Of a stretch of 64,000 bases of DNA, positions 45,687 to 58,982 are shown piece by piece. The notes beneath the pieces were generated by a model. That model ran no database searches. It had not been told where the DNA came from and saw nothing but the letters and a program-made list of their open reading frames with translations. Source of the stretch: Fulvia fulva (lineage: Eukaryota > Ascomycota > Dothideomycetes > Mycosphaerellales > Mycosphaerellaceae). The DNA lies in assembly GCF_020509005.1 (NCBI RefSeq), contig NC_063012.1, forward strand, positions 4,216,001 to 4,280,000. Direction: 5' to 3'. Numbering within the stretch: the stretch's first letter is position 1; each line of letters starts with the position of its first letter. The position numbers and the translations under genes were made by a program.

Positions 45687-47290
45687 GAAACCTCGTTAAG
45701 AAGAGTCCTTAGTACTACTTAAGAGACAAGCTCTTATTTTATTAGCGGTAAAGAGGTGTACTAATATAGCTAGTAGTAGACGGTAATAATGCTTAGAAAG
45801 AGATCGTAATATACTATTATAAAAAGTATAGTTACCGGAGTACCGAGCTAGTATATAATCTTATTACTAGCCGGTATTACTAGGAGGGCTACTTCGCCGA
45901 TATATCGAATTAGGTAAGGACTTATACTCCTTATAACTTTCGCGAAGGTAACTAGAGAGTAGGAGAAATGTACTTATCGACTTAGTAGGCTATAGGAGAG
46001 AGGTATTACTACGATCCCGTCTACGTATATAGAAACTAGTACTTACTTATTGCCCGAGAAGCTCTAAGTAGGTAGATTAAGGCGAAGGTCGTACGGAAGC
46101 CTCTAAATTCGCGGGCAATTACTAAGTTCTTATACGAGATAGTTATTAGCCGGTATAGATACTACTATAAGATTATGCTTAATAACGCTAGTATCAACGA
46201 AGGGGAGGTAGAGAGGATACTTATTAGTATAGGTATTAAGTATATCCGGATCTTACCCTACTATACGTAGTTAAATATAACTATAGTAGTAGGATATTAA
46301 CCTATTCTAGCTATATTAGCTAAGCTTACTAGGAACACCTATAAGTCCTAGGAACGATAGATTACTACGGTACTTTAGGCTAATAGAACTACGGTATCTA
46401 GAATTACGGGTATAACTCCGGCGTAGGTCCTATATAGCTATCGTACTATTCTCCCGATTAAGGTAGAATACCTAATATAGGCGAACTATAAATAGGGATC
46501 TATTAGATTAACAGAGGAGCTATTAGCTATTCGGGCGCGTTAATTATAGGTATAGAACATAAGTCTTTAGGAGTTATAGTTACGGAGAGTAAGGCTTCGT
46601 ACTATAAGTAAGGAATACTTCGATACTAAACGTAGTATTAACTTCGAGGGGTTCTAGGTCGGAGATCTTATAATCAAGTTCGACAAGCCGTATAAGGATA
46701 ACCTATCTAGAAAGATTAGTTACCGCTAGCTTAGGCCGTATCGTATAGCTAAGGTGTACTCAGGATTTAGTATATACGTCCTTAAAGAGCTTAATAGTAT
46801 AAGGTTAAAGGGTATATAAGCCCGAGAGAACCTAAAGCTAATCCTATAGTTAAGACCGGACCCGGAGCTTAATCTTCTTAAAGCTAAAGACATTATAGTA
46901 CTAAAGGATAGGATTAATATCGCGAATATCGAAAAAGACGATCTTCCGAACTAGAATAGACCTACTACGTCCGAATCTAACGACGAAGAAGATGACGATA
47001 TACTTCTAATAGGCATTAATAGAGCTACTATACTTCGGGAACTAGAATCTAAGCCGACGAGACTATAGGTACGGCCTTATAACCTTACTACGGAGGAGAT
47101 AGCCAAATTTACTAGGATTTAGGTTAAAGGAGGGATAGGATTTCATTGTTTCTTTTTCTTAGGCGTAAGGAGTTTACTAACTTATAGTTTACTAGTACGA
47201 TAGATATATATTAGCCTTAATATAAGCAAACCGATCGGACTCTTTTTCTTCTTAGAATATCGACTAGGATAATCTATTTGACAGCCCTTA
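45687..47290 (+). mobile_element. Ty3/gypsy-like retrotransposon, part 4 (integrase to 3' end)
   Basis: Continues after the copia insertion with a broken integrase-like region, including REALSR.IKAKVVRKPLNSRAITKFLYE (stop shown as a dot) and SINEGEVERILISIGIKYI. It ends in a gypsy-type C-terminal module (RPYRIAKVYSGFSIYVLKELN, 46,736-46,793). A purine-rich aaaggaggga at about 47,127 could be the polypurine tract. The 3' LTR and exact end were not resolved; 47,290 is approximate. Confidence 0.65.
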
Positions 47291-49960
47291 TTAAGACGAG
47301 TAATCCACTTAAGTAGTAGCGACCTGCCTACGCTAGCGGCGGCGTAATCGTAGTATAAAGGACCCTAAAACTAAGGTTCCGTTCCCCTAACGGTAGACTC
47401 TAGAGTTACGGAGTTGCGGAGGATAACTACCTAATTAGGGAGCGCGACCTCACCCCGAATAGTAGCGAAGGATAGTAACTAACGAGAGCTATAGCCTTAT
47501 AAGACTAACGACAAATAATATAGCGTAGACGACTCTATATACGGAGGCGGAAAATTTACTAGGGGATAACAAACACCTAGCCCGGGTATATAAGAACACT
47601 ATAGTATAGCTACTAGGAGCGCTAAAAGCGCTATTATACTAAATCCCGAAGACAATCTAACAAGTAATATAGAAGGTAGCCTAGAGACTAACTATATAGG
47701 CAATAGTAGTAGTAGGTAAGAATAACCCCCTACGAAGGTAAGTAATACAGTACGCCTATATATTACTAATCCGGTAGGGAAACAAGAGATCGTAGCCCTA
47801 ATAAGTAAGGAGATTGTCGACAGAATCGGCTAAAAGGAGGTAGTTAGAGCGAAGGTAGAGGCAATAGGCGTAGTAAGACTCTTTACCGTATAAGAGTCTA
47901 ATAGATAAAGACTAGAGACCTATAAGGAGTAGACTACTAAAGTCGCGAAGTCGGTACGAGTCTCCTACTAATAGTACACCGTCATTGCCTACGGGGTCCC
48001 TAGGATATTTAAGGTTGAAGACCTTACCTAACTCTAAGTATAGAACTAGAACATATCCCTAGGAGTACAACTAACGAAGGCGGTATAGTTATATAAGATA
48101 GTAGACCGAGAGAAGACGTATTTATCGCTTATTATCTCGGTAGAGATAGCGGAACAAGCTAACTAGATACTAGATAATAGGCTATTCTAGAACTACGAGA
48201 GAATAGATACGGAGATCTATTAGAGTAGCTATAGGGTACTATAATACTTCTAATACTAATAGTACGGTTATATAGCCCTAAAATACGAGGAGAAGACCCT
48301 AAGGTACCCTTACTACGTAGGCCTATACTAGGGAAAGGAATGCCTAAAAAAGGAGAGTAGGTATATATACTACGGTAGAAGGCACCCGGCGTATTTAAGC
48401 TAATACCTAGCTAGAATAGTAGTATAAGAACGAGCGAGACAAGTAAGGATCTCTATACTAGCTAGGTACCCCTAACGATAGTAGGAGGGACCTACCGTAT
48501 ATAAGGGCTTCGAGCCGAGTAAGAGGAAGAGGGTAGAGGAGTTAAATAAGGGAACCTAACCTTAAACGTATCTACCTCCCGGTAGGCCTAGACACCTTAA
48601 CTAGGCTACTAACGGACTAGGCTAAATACTAATCTTTAGGGCGCCCTAGCGGTCCTAGGGCTAGCTAGATAGCGGGATATAGACTTAGGAGATATAGTAG
48701 GTTAGTACGGAAATAGACCTTGCGGATAACGAATAATACTATACGATAACATTACTATCGTATAGTATAACGTAAACAAAAGTAGGGATAAAGTCTAGCG
48801 CCACTTTCTATAAGAGCTAGACCCGCTACGGTATTACGTTATTACGGTATAGGAACTATATATTAACCCCTACGTAGGACTCCTAGCTACTTATAATGAC
48901 TAGAGATACTATACCGTAATCGTAGGCGAACGAGGCGTTATCCCGAGGATATATATATACGTAAGTAATACTATAGACCTTAAGTCGTAGAAGGTTATAC
49001 TACTATAGTAGGGTAACCTAGGAGACATAACATTAATCTAGATCGATACGATATAAGGCTCTATCTAGATCTATAACGTTTATAACCCGCTACCGTAGGG
49101 TCGAACGAGTAGGGAACTAGGAACCCTTGCCTACCTATAGCGGACCCTAAGCTAAGACGCGAAGTAAGTACTCCTCGGTAACTTTAACCTCTATTACCTA
49201 TAGTAGGAACTCGACTTTACTCCCCCGTACGCGTTTCTAAGAGGGAAGCTACTAGATATAACCGTACGCTACGGAATAGCCTTTATAACCCTAAAGGGAA
49301 TAGAGACGTAGAAGGCCCGTATAAGTATAAGTATAATCGACCTATACTTTCTATTACGAGAACTTAAAGAGAGACTAGTCTAATGCCGACCGAACTACGC
49401 GCTAGAGGCCTCCTTAGACTATATCTCTATCTTAACGACGCTAGGGGTAAAGGCGATAGAGGAGCTAGTAAGCGAACTACGCCGTAACTAGAAGAAGGTA
49501 CGCTAGGACGATATAAGAGACTTCCTAATAGCGAACCTACCGTAGTATAGGGAACTCGAGACGATAGCTTAGCTAGATCAAGTAGCGGAACAGATTACCT
49601 CGGTTATATAGTAAGTAGCGGAACAATATACGCCGTTACTCTAACCCTTAACGTATTAGAAGGCCTTCTAGACCCCTAAATACTCTACGAAGGTAAAGGA
49701 GGCTAGAAGGGTAAGGCGATAGTAGACGGAGGAGTATACCTAAGAGACGTAGGAGCAATACTATCGCGCGATATAAGAGAAGAAGGTATAGATACGACGC
49801 GATAAGCTATAGGACTAGAGAGCGGCGATCGGGCTCGTTATAGAAAACCCGAAATAGATATAGAGACTAGCTAAATAGGCATGAATACCTAAAGAGTAAC
49901 AAACCCCTTACTTCCCTCTAATTATAGACCGCGAAGTAATTACCTAGACTAGAAACGCTT
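47291..49960 (+). mobile_element. LINE-beta copy 2, 5' portion (RIP-mutated)
   Basis: Forward beta-family sequence; the left limit is approximate. Broken ORF1 knuckle-like sequence lies near 48,290-48,420 and an endonuclease-like region at about 48,760-49,360 (YNVNKSR, LLGNFNLYYLQ, DITVRYGIAF). From about 47,690 to 49,955 it is an almost exact inverted copy of 62,476-63,522 plus 56,290-57,500. It also preserves the empty target site of the intact alpha element (48,716-48,745). It ends abruptly at tacctagacta before the 5' end of alpha copy E. Confidence 0.75.
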
Positions 49961-52900
49961 ATCGATCTCTACGCTAAAACAAGACATATTCGAAAGCTCT
50001 AATTAAGGCTATTCTAACGATATATAAAGTAGGCTACTGCCCCTAGGACTAAGGGAGTTCTACCTTATTTAATCTAGATAGCTTGAAGCTCTCTTCACCC
50101 TGTTTCTTTAGCCTAAACGCCGCGGAGGTGCCTAGCTACATTAGGCAACTCCTAGGTAATAGTAGCCTAGGCTACGGTACTAACGGCGCCTACGGCCCTA
50201 TAGGCGAAGCCCCCCTAAGACAACTAGTAGCAACTTATAGAGGGCGCAAAAAGTATAGAAACTAACGATTAGCTCCCTTACCGGTCTCTATAGGTAATGA
50301 TCACTTAGCTACGTACAGCGCTTATACTGTCGTATTACCGAGGGTAATAAGAAATAAGGACGACGTCCTAGACGATTAGTAAGGCCACCCGGAATTAACA
50401 CCCCTATAGCTAGGTATCGGTCGCGGTATCGATACTAGGCCCCCGCCTAACGTACGATATAGTTACGATCCGTATTGTAGTAAAGGAAGACTAGGCCGAA
50501 GTTACGAAGCTATCGAATAAGGAGCTCGCCTAACGAATTAACTAACTAGGGGTAGTCGTAGTGAACTAACAGTCTAACGGCACTCTATAGATCTATACTA
50601 GCTCTACTACTACTAGGAGGCACCTAGAGGCATAGCTATAGTAGGCATCTAAGGTTACGGTATTAGCGAAGGTCTTAACGAAACAATTTACGATCCTAGT
50701 CTACGATATGCCTAAGGAGTTTGACCTGACTAACTAGGGTTACCTACGCGCTCTCTAAGAGGACAACCCGGTCACTCTTAACTCTCTAATCCAGAAGGCG
50801 ACTTGGCTCTATAGGAAATTGCTAGAAGGTAAGAAGGCCTCGGCGCTAATAGTATAGCTATAAGACGCGAAAGCGGCGGATCTAGCAATAGAATAAGGCC
50901 TAGTCTAGTAATATAGCCTTAAGATAGTAGAAAAGCACTCCTTATCCTTTCGTGTCCTCTAATACTTTAAATGCTAACAGTATAGACACTAAACCTACAC
51001 GTATATAAACAAGTAGGCCTACTCGAACTATATAGGAGACTATATGTCTAGGGACTATATATCGACTACGAGACGGTACGCGAACTATCCGGGGCACTAC
51101 CTATCGTATAGTACGGAATGCCTATAGCGGAAACTGGCGAAAAACAAGGCAATTACAAACAGAACCGTCGCCCTAAGATTCTACGGCGACCGTAAGGCTA
51201 GCCTATACCGGAACTAACTAGCGGCGGTCGGGTATAAGCGCCCTAGGGCTAAGAACGATATAAAGGATACGTAACCTAGGGCGTACGGGAGGCTACGTAC
51301 TCTACTAGCTACGGCGAGGGAATCTAACTAGGCCCGGCTCCCCTTTAGTATATAGCCGATAGGCGTAGACTAGGACGTATAGGGTAGTAGGATATAGGAC
51401 GATATAGAGGAAATGATTATTAATGCCGATAACTAGCCTCGACACGCTTAGTATCATCTAGTATAACGTCAACTATAGTAAGGATATAGTCTAGAACCAT
51501 TTCCTATACGAGGCGGACCCGCGCGTCCACTACGTCCTTATAATCTAGGAGCTATAGATTAACCCGTACTATAAGAGACTAACGACCTATAAGTTACTAG
51601 GCTATACGATATACCTACGAGGCGACGGTAGACCCCGTACGTACTTCTATATTAGTAAGGATATACTAGAATCCGACTAGGAGGTAGTGTACTACGTAGA
51701 CGAAGAAGGCGGGGGCGATATTACCTCCCTCTACGTAGGTAGTACCTAGATACACAACCTATATATACAACCGCTAGCCTCGAGGTCTAGCCGCGACCTA
51801 GGGGTCTATAGACACCTAGACAGTGCGCTTAAGAGACAAGGGTGCTATATCGTAGTAGGAGACTTTAATATATACTACCCTTCCTAGGAAAGCCTTATAT
51901 AGCCGCACCCTATAGCCGACGAAGTACTCGACTTAATAGTAAGCAACGCAATTGCCCTTAATACCCCGAAGGACCTAGGCACCTAGAAGAGAGGGGGAGT
52001 CTAAGGCACGATCGACCTCTCCTAGATCTTAGATAGCCACTACTATACGGTAACCTACTATAGGATCGAATATAAACTCGAGGCGTCGTTAGACTATATA
52101 CTAGTCAGGACCTCTATTACGATATAGATATAACGTATACTAGCGAGAACCCCTAAGCTAAACTAGGGAAAGGCCTACTAGGCCAATATCTAGGCGTACC
52201 TCGATAACTCTAAGGGGCTAGTCTAGATCGCGTAGTAGTAATATAACAGTAAAGACGAGATAGACGAAGTAGTCTAGGGGTTAATAGACGAAATAAGAAA
52301 AGCGACCTTACTTTACGTTCCGCTTACCTAACTAACGACATAGTCTAAACTATACTAGACGCCGGAGTGTACTACGGTAGTAAGAGAAGCAAGGAGAGCC
52401 CGCCGGGTGTAGACGAGCAGCTATAGCGAGGAGGCCTAGAACGTATATAGGGAGGCATACTAACAGAAGAAAGCTATAATACGAAGGGAGAAAGTAGTCG
52501 GCTAGAGGGCTATAGTAGAAGAAATCGCCGGCAAGCTAGAGAGGATATAGAAGCTAGCGAAATGGGCCCGATAGGACCCTATATAGGGCCCCTCCTTCTC
52601 TATCCTAGCGCTATAATCGCCTAGTGGCCCGGTTAGCGACCCCGAGGCTAAGGCGCGTCTACTAGCTAGCAAGTTCTTCCCGCCCCTAGTCGAGGCTAAT
52701 CTAAGCGACATAAATAGCTCTACTCCCCTAGCCTCTAGTATCGCGGTCTAATAGGAGGTGTCCGAGGGAGAAGTTGCCGCTATACTAAGGAAGTTACCGG
52801 CGAAGAAAGCCCCGGGGCCGGATAGGATCCTAAACGAGCTACTAAAGAAGTATAGAGATTAACTAGCCCTAGTAGTTATAGCGATCTTTAACGCCTACCT

Positions 52901-54914
52901 ATAGACCGGATACTACCCGATAGCTTTTAAACAATCGACGATAGTAGTCCTACGTAAGCCGTAGAAGGAAGACTATACGTAGGTAAAGTCGTACCGCCTA
53001 ATTACGCTCCTTAACACTCTTAGGAAGGCGCTTAAGAAGCTAGTTATAACGAGACTCTCCGAGGCGGTAGAGGAACACTCCCTACTCCCGGACACCTAGA
53101 TAGGTACGCGCCTATAGCGATCGACGCTATCCGCGATAGAACTTATTACCTCTTAGGTAAAGGCCATCTAGTATAAGAATAGGGACAAGGTGGCTTCCTT
53201 ACTTAGCCTAGACATATCGGGAGCCTTCGACTACGTGTTATACCCGCGGCTTCTCTATATCCTAAGGTCGAAAGGACTCCCTAAGTAGCTTATTAACTTC
53301 GTACGGTCCTACCTCTAAAACCGTAGTACGTCGATCCTAGTCGGCTAGTACAGAAGCCCATTTTAAGTAGTCTATACTAGAATCCCGTAAGGCTTAACGC
53401 TAGTACCTATTCTGTTCCTCTTCTTTATAGCGACGCTGCTCCTAGCCCTAGAATCCTGGAACACCGCTACGAGCGGCTTCGTAGACGACATAAACATCCT
53501 AGCGTAGTCTTCCTCGACTAAGGAGAACTATAGGCTACTAGAAGAGAAGTATAAGATCTACGAGGACTAGGCTAGGAGGTACGGGGCTCGGTTTGCCCTA
53601 GAAAAGTATAATCTAATACACTTTACGCGCCGGCCACGGTTCTATAATATACAAGCTTCTATCTAGATATAGGGGTATATAACTAACCCGGCAAATCAGC
53701 TTAGGATCCTCGGACTATAGGTAGACCCGGCGCTACGGTAGAGGAAGTACGTATAGGCAATATTACGGAAAGCTAAACAGAATATAGCATTATGCTAGAG
53801 GCTTACTACGTCTATATAGGGGGCGGACTTCCGGTAGTCACGACTTCTATATACGGCTATTATACGGCCAGTCCTTACCTATAGTAGCCAAGTGTAGTCC
53901 TTAGGCGAGAGGGCCTACCTATCGAAGGGACTCGTCGCGCCGCTAGCGAAGATCTAAAACTAATGCCTAAGGAAGGTTACCGGGGTATATAAGTCGATAC
54001 TAACGAGGATGCTTAAGTACGAGACCGCTATACCGCCGATCGACCTATATATCTAGGGACTACGGACCTCCTATATAGGCAAGTCGGTATAGTACCTAGT
54101 ATAGAAGGTTATCGCTAGTATAGTCGTAAGGGCCCGCGAATTAGTACTAGCGTATAAGGGCATTCGACCCGGAAACGAGCCGAACTACCGGGTAAGGGAC
54201 GAATAGCTAGTAATATAATAGGAAGGTGAGAAATCGTTTATAGAGCAACTATAGAAAGAGAGGTAGAACAACTAGGTTGTAGGGTATAGTAGACGCCCTT
54301 AGCTAGCGGGATAACCTAAGGAATAGTCAGCTATAAAATCCGCGGTCAAGCACCCCCCGAAGCTTATCTACTACCGCCTTACGAGGGTATAGAGTAGTAT
54401 AGCAACCTAACTACGAAGCGAACATATCGGCCTCTAGGGGTACCTATTATAGAGGAAGGTTCTAGGATATACGAATACTAGCTACCCCTACGGCTATCGC
54501 TCCTAGAACGTACGGTACGTACTCCTCGTCTATCCGAGGTAGTCGCTAGGAAGGGGGGAGTAGATAGTAAAGGCGAGGAACCGGACGATTAGGGCACTTC
54601 TTAATAACGCTAAGGACCTACGGCGTATTACGAACTAGATACTAGAGAAGGGCTAGCTAGAACAGTACCGCCTAGTAGGAGTAGTATAGGAAGAGAGGGC
54701 ACGACGCGGCGCGATAAGACCGGCTAGGAGCGGGGGATAACGGGGTAGTAATATAGACTACGTACGTTTAGAGGGAAAGCTAATCTAGATAAGGAGAAGT
54801 TGGGGGCGGGAAGGGTTTTTACCTATTCGGGTTTCTCTTTGTATATAATAATAGATATATACCTATATAGGCCGAATAGGGTCCTAGAATAGGGGAATAA
54901 CAAATCTATCTATT
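49961..54914 (+). mobile_element. LINE-alpha copy E (RIP-mutated, full length)
   Basis: Starts atcgatctctacgc and ends with the tail aaatctatctatt, colinear over ~4.95 kb with the intact alpha at 57.5 kb. Both ORFs are broken by TAG codons arising from CAG, CAA and TGG. No clear target-site duplication is present: left flank gaaacgctt, right flank aacattatc. The flanks belong to two different, inverted beta copies, so it may mark a rearrangement junction. Confidence 0.88.
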
Positions 54915-57500
54915 AACATTATCTTATATACCCCTAGTATTCTACGTAGGTTACCTACCTATATCCTATTTAGGGGTTACTCTATCCGTTTCGGGATCGG
55001 CTTACCTACGCCTCCTATACCCTAAATCTATACCCTATATAATATAGCTAGTTTAATAATCGCCTTATATATTATCCTTACCTTATCGAATATTACTCCC
55101 TATATAGACGCCGTAATCCTCTTTATCGAGGCTTCGTTAACTTACGCTCGACTCTAGGCTTTCTTAATCTATATATTCTAGCTTAGTTTCGGGTCGAGCT
55201 AGATCCCTAGTACTCGTAGCTCCGCTAATAGCTTAGTCTCGTAGCCTTAGATTATTACCGCTACCTTTATACTATAGTATATTCTCGCTTTACTAAAGTA
55301 TATAAGCTAGTACTTGTTAGGGGCGAACCGGGTACTATACCTCTTTACCTACTCCTTATATTTCTTATACCTATCTTTAAGGAGGCGATAGTTCTCCTCT
55401 ATCGAGTCTAACTAGGCTAGAATATTTATATCGTCTATAAATCCTAATACTAAGGTTTACGGAGAGGTGAGTAGGGGGATTAGATTAGACATAAATATCA
55501 GAAACAGGATAGGGGAGAGAGTAGATCCCTAAGGTATTCTAGTCTCTACCTTTACCGGGTCGGACGTGTACCTTCCTAGGACTAGGTATGTCGTCCGTTC
55601 CTAGAGAAAGGAGTAGACGAACTTCGTTACCTACTAGGGGATGCCTTTCTATTATAGGATATATATTAGCCTTTAGTATAAGACGTTATTAAAGGCTCCT
55701 ATAATGTCGAGGGATAGTAAGGACGCCGCTCGGTTCCTACCGTAGTACTAGAGGGTCTGAATTTACTCCGTAATTAGCTCTATTACTATTAGTATTGATC
55801 GCTAGCTTCTTCCCCCTATCTATATCACTAGGAGTACGTAGTTATCTACGGCTAGCTACGTAAGTCTCTAGGCTACTATCTTCTCTAGGACCTTCCCTAT
55901 CGTATTTAGAAGTACGATTGGCCTATATAATTTAAGCTAAGTATAGTCCTCCTTCTATAGCTTACGTAGTACTACTATTATAGACTCTCTATATAGCTTC
56001 GGGTGATACCCTAGCCGTAGGTACGCGGTAAATAGGTTTATAAGGCTCGGCGCGATCTCTTCTCTATACTCTTTTAGTAGTAGGTTTAGTATCCTATCTA
56101 GGCCTAGGGCTTTCGTCCTTTTAGCTTACTTATAACTCCTATTACTATATTAGAGCTAACCGCATTATCTATATCTAGGGGTTCCGGGTATATACTCGGG
56201 TCGATGTCCGTAAGGTCTACCTATACTTACGTCGAAAAGAAATAGTCGGCTAATACTTTTGCCTTACCCCGGGGCGTAGTCTAGGTAATTACTTCGCGGT
56301 CTATAATTAGAGGGAAGTAAGGGGTTTATTACTCTTTAGGTATTCATGCCTATTTAGCTAGTCTCTATATCTATTCCGGGTTTTCTATAACGAGCCCGAT
56401 CGCCGCTCTCTAGTCCTATAGCTTATCGCGTCGTATCTATACCTTCTTCTCTTATATCGCGCGATAGTATTGCTCCTACGTCTCTTAGGTATACTCCTCC
56501 GTCTACTATCGCCTTACCCTTCTAGCCTCCTTTACCTTCGTAGAGTATTTAGGGGTCTAGAAGGCCTTCTAATACGTTAAGGGTTAGAGTAACGGCGTAT
56601 ATTGTTCCGCTACTTACTATATAACCGAGGTAATCTGTTCCGCTACTTGATCTAGCTAAGCTATCGTCTCGAGTTCCCTATACTACGGTAGGTTCGCTAT
56701 TAGGAAGTCTCTTATATCGTCCTAGCGTACCTTCTTCTAGTTACGGCGTAGTTCGCTTACTAGCTCCTCTATCGCCTTTACCCCTAGCGTCGTTAAGATA
56801 GAGATATAGTCTAAGGAGGCCTCTAGCGCGTAGTTCGGTCGGCATTAGACTAGTCTCTCTTTAAGTTCTCGTAATAGAAAGTATAGGTCGATTATACTTA
56901 TACTTATACGGGCCTTCTACGTCTCTATTCCCTTTAGGGTTATAAAGGCTATTCCGTAGCGTACGGTTATATCTAGTAGCTTCCCTCTTAGAAACGCGTA
57001 CGGGGGAGTAAAGTCGAGTTCCTACTATAGGTAATAGAGGTTAAAGTTACCGAGGAGTACTTACTTCGCGTCTTAGCTTAGGGTCCGCTATAGGTAGGCA
57101 AGGGTTCCTAGTTCCCTACTCGTTCGACCCTACGGTAGCGGGTTATAAACGTTATAGATCTAGATAGAGCCTTATATCGTATCGATCTAGATTAATGTTA
57201 TGTCTCCTAGGTTACCCTACTATAGTAGTATAACCTTCTACGACTTAAGGTCTATAGTATTACTTACGTATATATATATCCTCGGGATAACGCCTCGTTC
57301 GCCTACGATTACGGTATAGTATCTCTAGTCATTATAAGTAGCTAGGAGTCCTATGTAGGGGTTAATATATAGTTCCTATACCGTAATAACGTAATACCGT
57401 AGCGGGTCTAGCTCTTATAGAAAGTGGCGCTAGACTTTATCCCTACTTTTGTTTACGTTATACTATACGATAGTAATGTTGTCGTATAGTATTATTCGTT
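54915..57500 (-). mobile_element. LINE-beta copy 1, part 1 (RT, endonuclease; RIP-mutated)
   Basis: The reverse complement of 54,945-56,100 matches the RT of the un-RIPped beta derivative (20,674-21,480), and 56,290-57,500 matches beta copy 2. Broken motifs follow RT order. The beta 3' end beyond the equivalent of ~21,480 is missing at the left, where copy E abuts. The part ends at 57,500 in tattattcgtt, the target site of the intact alpha insertion. Confidence 0.8.
57490..57500. repeat. Target-site duplication of the intact LINE-alpha (left)
   Basis: TATTATTCGTT, repeated at 62,465-62,475. Beta copy 2 shows the uninterrupted site on the opposite strand near 48,716-48,745. The first two bases are ambiguous with the element tail. 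Confidence 0.92.
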
Positions 57501-57704
57501 GAATCATCGATCTCTGCGCCAAAACACGACACATTCGAAAGCTCTTATCAAGGCCATTCCAACGATATAAAAAGCAGGCCACTGCCCCTAGGACTGAGGG
57601 AGTTCTACCTCATTCAATCTGGACAGCTTGAAGCTCTCTTCACCCTGTTTCTTCAGCTCCAAACGCCGCGGAGGTGCCTAGCTACATTGGGCAACTCCTA
57701 GGCA

Positions 57705-58982
57705 ATGGCAGCCCAGGCTACGGCACTAACGGCGCCTACGGCCCTACAGGCGAAGCCCCCCCAAGACAACTGGCAGCAACTTATAGAGGACGCAAAAAGC
57801 ATGGAAACTAACGATCAGCTCCCTTACCGGTCTCTACAGGTAATGATCACTCAGCTACGCACGGCGCTTGTACTGTCGTATCACCGAGGGCAACAAGAAA
57901 TGAGGACGACGTCCCAGGCGATTAGCAAGGCCACCCGGAATCAACACCCCCATAGCTGGGCATCGGTCGCGGCATCGATACCAGGCCCCCGCCCAACGCA
58001 CGATGCAGTTACGATCCGCATTGCAGCAAAGGAAGACCAGGCCGAAGTTGCGAAGCTATCGAACAAGGAGCTCGCCCAACGAATCAACCAACCAGGGGTG
58101 GTCGCAGTGAACCAACAGTCCAACGGCACTCTACAGATCTATACTAGCTCTGCTACTGCTAGGAGGCACCTAGAGGCACAGCGACAGTGGGCATCTAAGG
58201 TTGCGGCATCAGCGAAGGTCTCAACGAAACAATTCACGATCCTAGTCCACGACATGCCTAAGGAGTTTGACCCAACCAACCAGGGTCACCTACGCGCTCT
58301 CCAAGAGGACAACCCGGTCACTCTTAACTCTCCAATCCAGAAGGCGACTTGGCTCCATAGGAAATGGCCAGAAGGCAAGAAGGCCTCGGCGCTAATAGTA
58401 TGGCTACAAGACGCGAAAGCGGCGGATCTAGCGATAGAACAAGGCCTGGTCTGGCAATACAGCCTCAAGACAGTAGAAAAGCACTCCTCATCCTTTCGTG
58501 TCCTCCAATGCTTCAAATGCCAACAGTATGGACACCAAACCTACACGTGCACAAACAAGCAGGCCTGCTCGAACTGTGCAGGAGACCATATGTCTAGGGA
58601 CTGTACATCGACTACGAGACGGTGCGCGAACTGTCCGGGGCACCACCCATCGTATAGTGCGGAATGCCCACAGCGGAAACTAGCGAAAAACAAGGCAATC
58701 ACAAACAGAACCGTCGCCCCAAGATTCTACGGCGACCGTGAGGCTAGCCCACACCGGAACCAACTAGCGGCGGTCGGGCACAAGCGCCCTAGGGCCGAGA
58801 ACGATGTAAAGGATGCGCAGCCTAGGGCGTACGGGAGGCCACGTGCTCTGCTAGCTGCGGCGAGGGAATCTAACCAGGCCCGGCTCCCCTTTAGTACACA
58901 GCCGATAGGCGTAGACCAGGACGCACAGGGCAGTAGGACACAGGACGATACAGAGGAAATGATTGTCGATGCCGATGACTAG
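57705..58982 (+). CDS. LINE-alpha ORF1, CCHC zinc-knuckle RNA-binding protein
   Basis: 425 residues from ATG at 57705. In related LINEs this Gag-like protein coats the element RNA and is needed for retrotransposition. The N-terminal ~90 residues are Ala/Gln-rich. Residues ~100-260 hold the esterase-free RNA-binding-type region (TIRIAAKEDQAEVAKLSNKE..., then FTILVHDMPKEFDP). Three knuckles follow at about residues 269-325: CFKCQQYGHQTYTC, CSNCAGDHMSRDC and CANCPGHHPSYSAEC. The C-terminus is Asp/Glu-rich (EEMIVDADD). Its stop at 58980-58982 lies downstream of the probable ORF2 start, so the two genes overlap. The same region is recognisable but broken in copies B, C, D, E and F. Confidence 0.93.
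   Translation: MAAQATALTAPTALQAKPPQDNWQQLIEDAKSMETNDQLPYRSLQVMITQLRTALVLSYHRGQQEMRTTSQAISKATRNQHPHSWASVAASIPGPRPTHDAVTIRIAAKEDQAEVAKLSNKELAQRINQPGVVAVNQQSNGTLQIYTSSATARRHLEAQRQWASKVAASAKVSTKQFTILVHDMPKEFDPTNQGHLRALQEDNPVTLNSPIQKATWLHRKWPEGKKASALIVWLQDAKAADLAIEQGLVWQYSLKTVEKHSSSFRVLQCFKCQQYGHQTYTCTNKQACSNCAGDHMSRDCTSTTRRCANCPGHHPSYSAECPQRKLAKNKAITNRTVAPRFYGDREASPHRNQLAAVGHKRPRAENDVKDAQPRAYGRPRALLAAARESNQARLPFSTQPIGVDQDAQGSRTQDDTEEMIVDADD

Noticed and set aside
49952..54925. A target-site duplication around alpha copy E
   Set aside because: The flanks (gaaacgctt on the left, aacattatc on the right) share only AAC, which is not significant.
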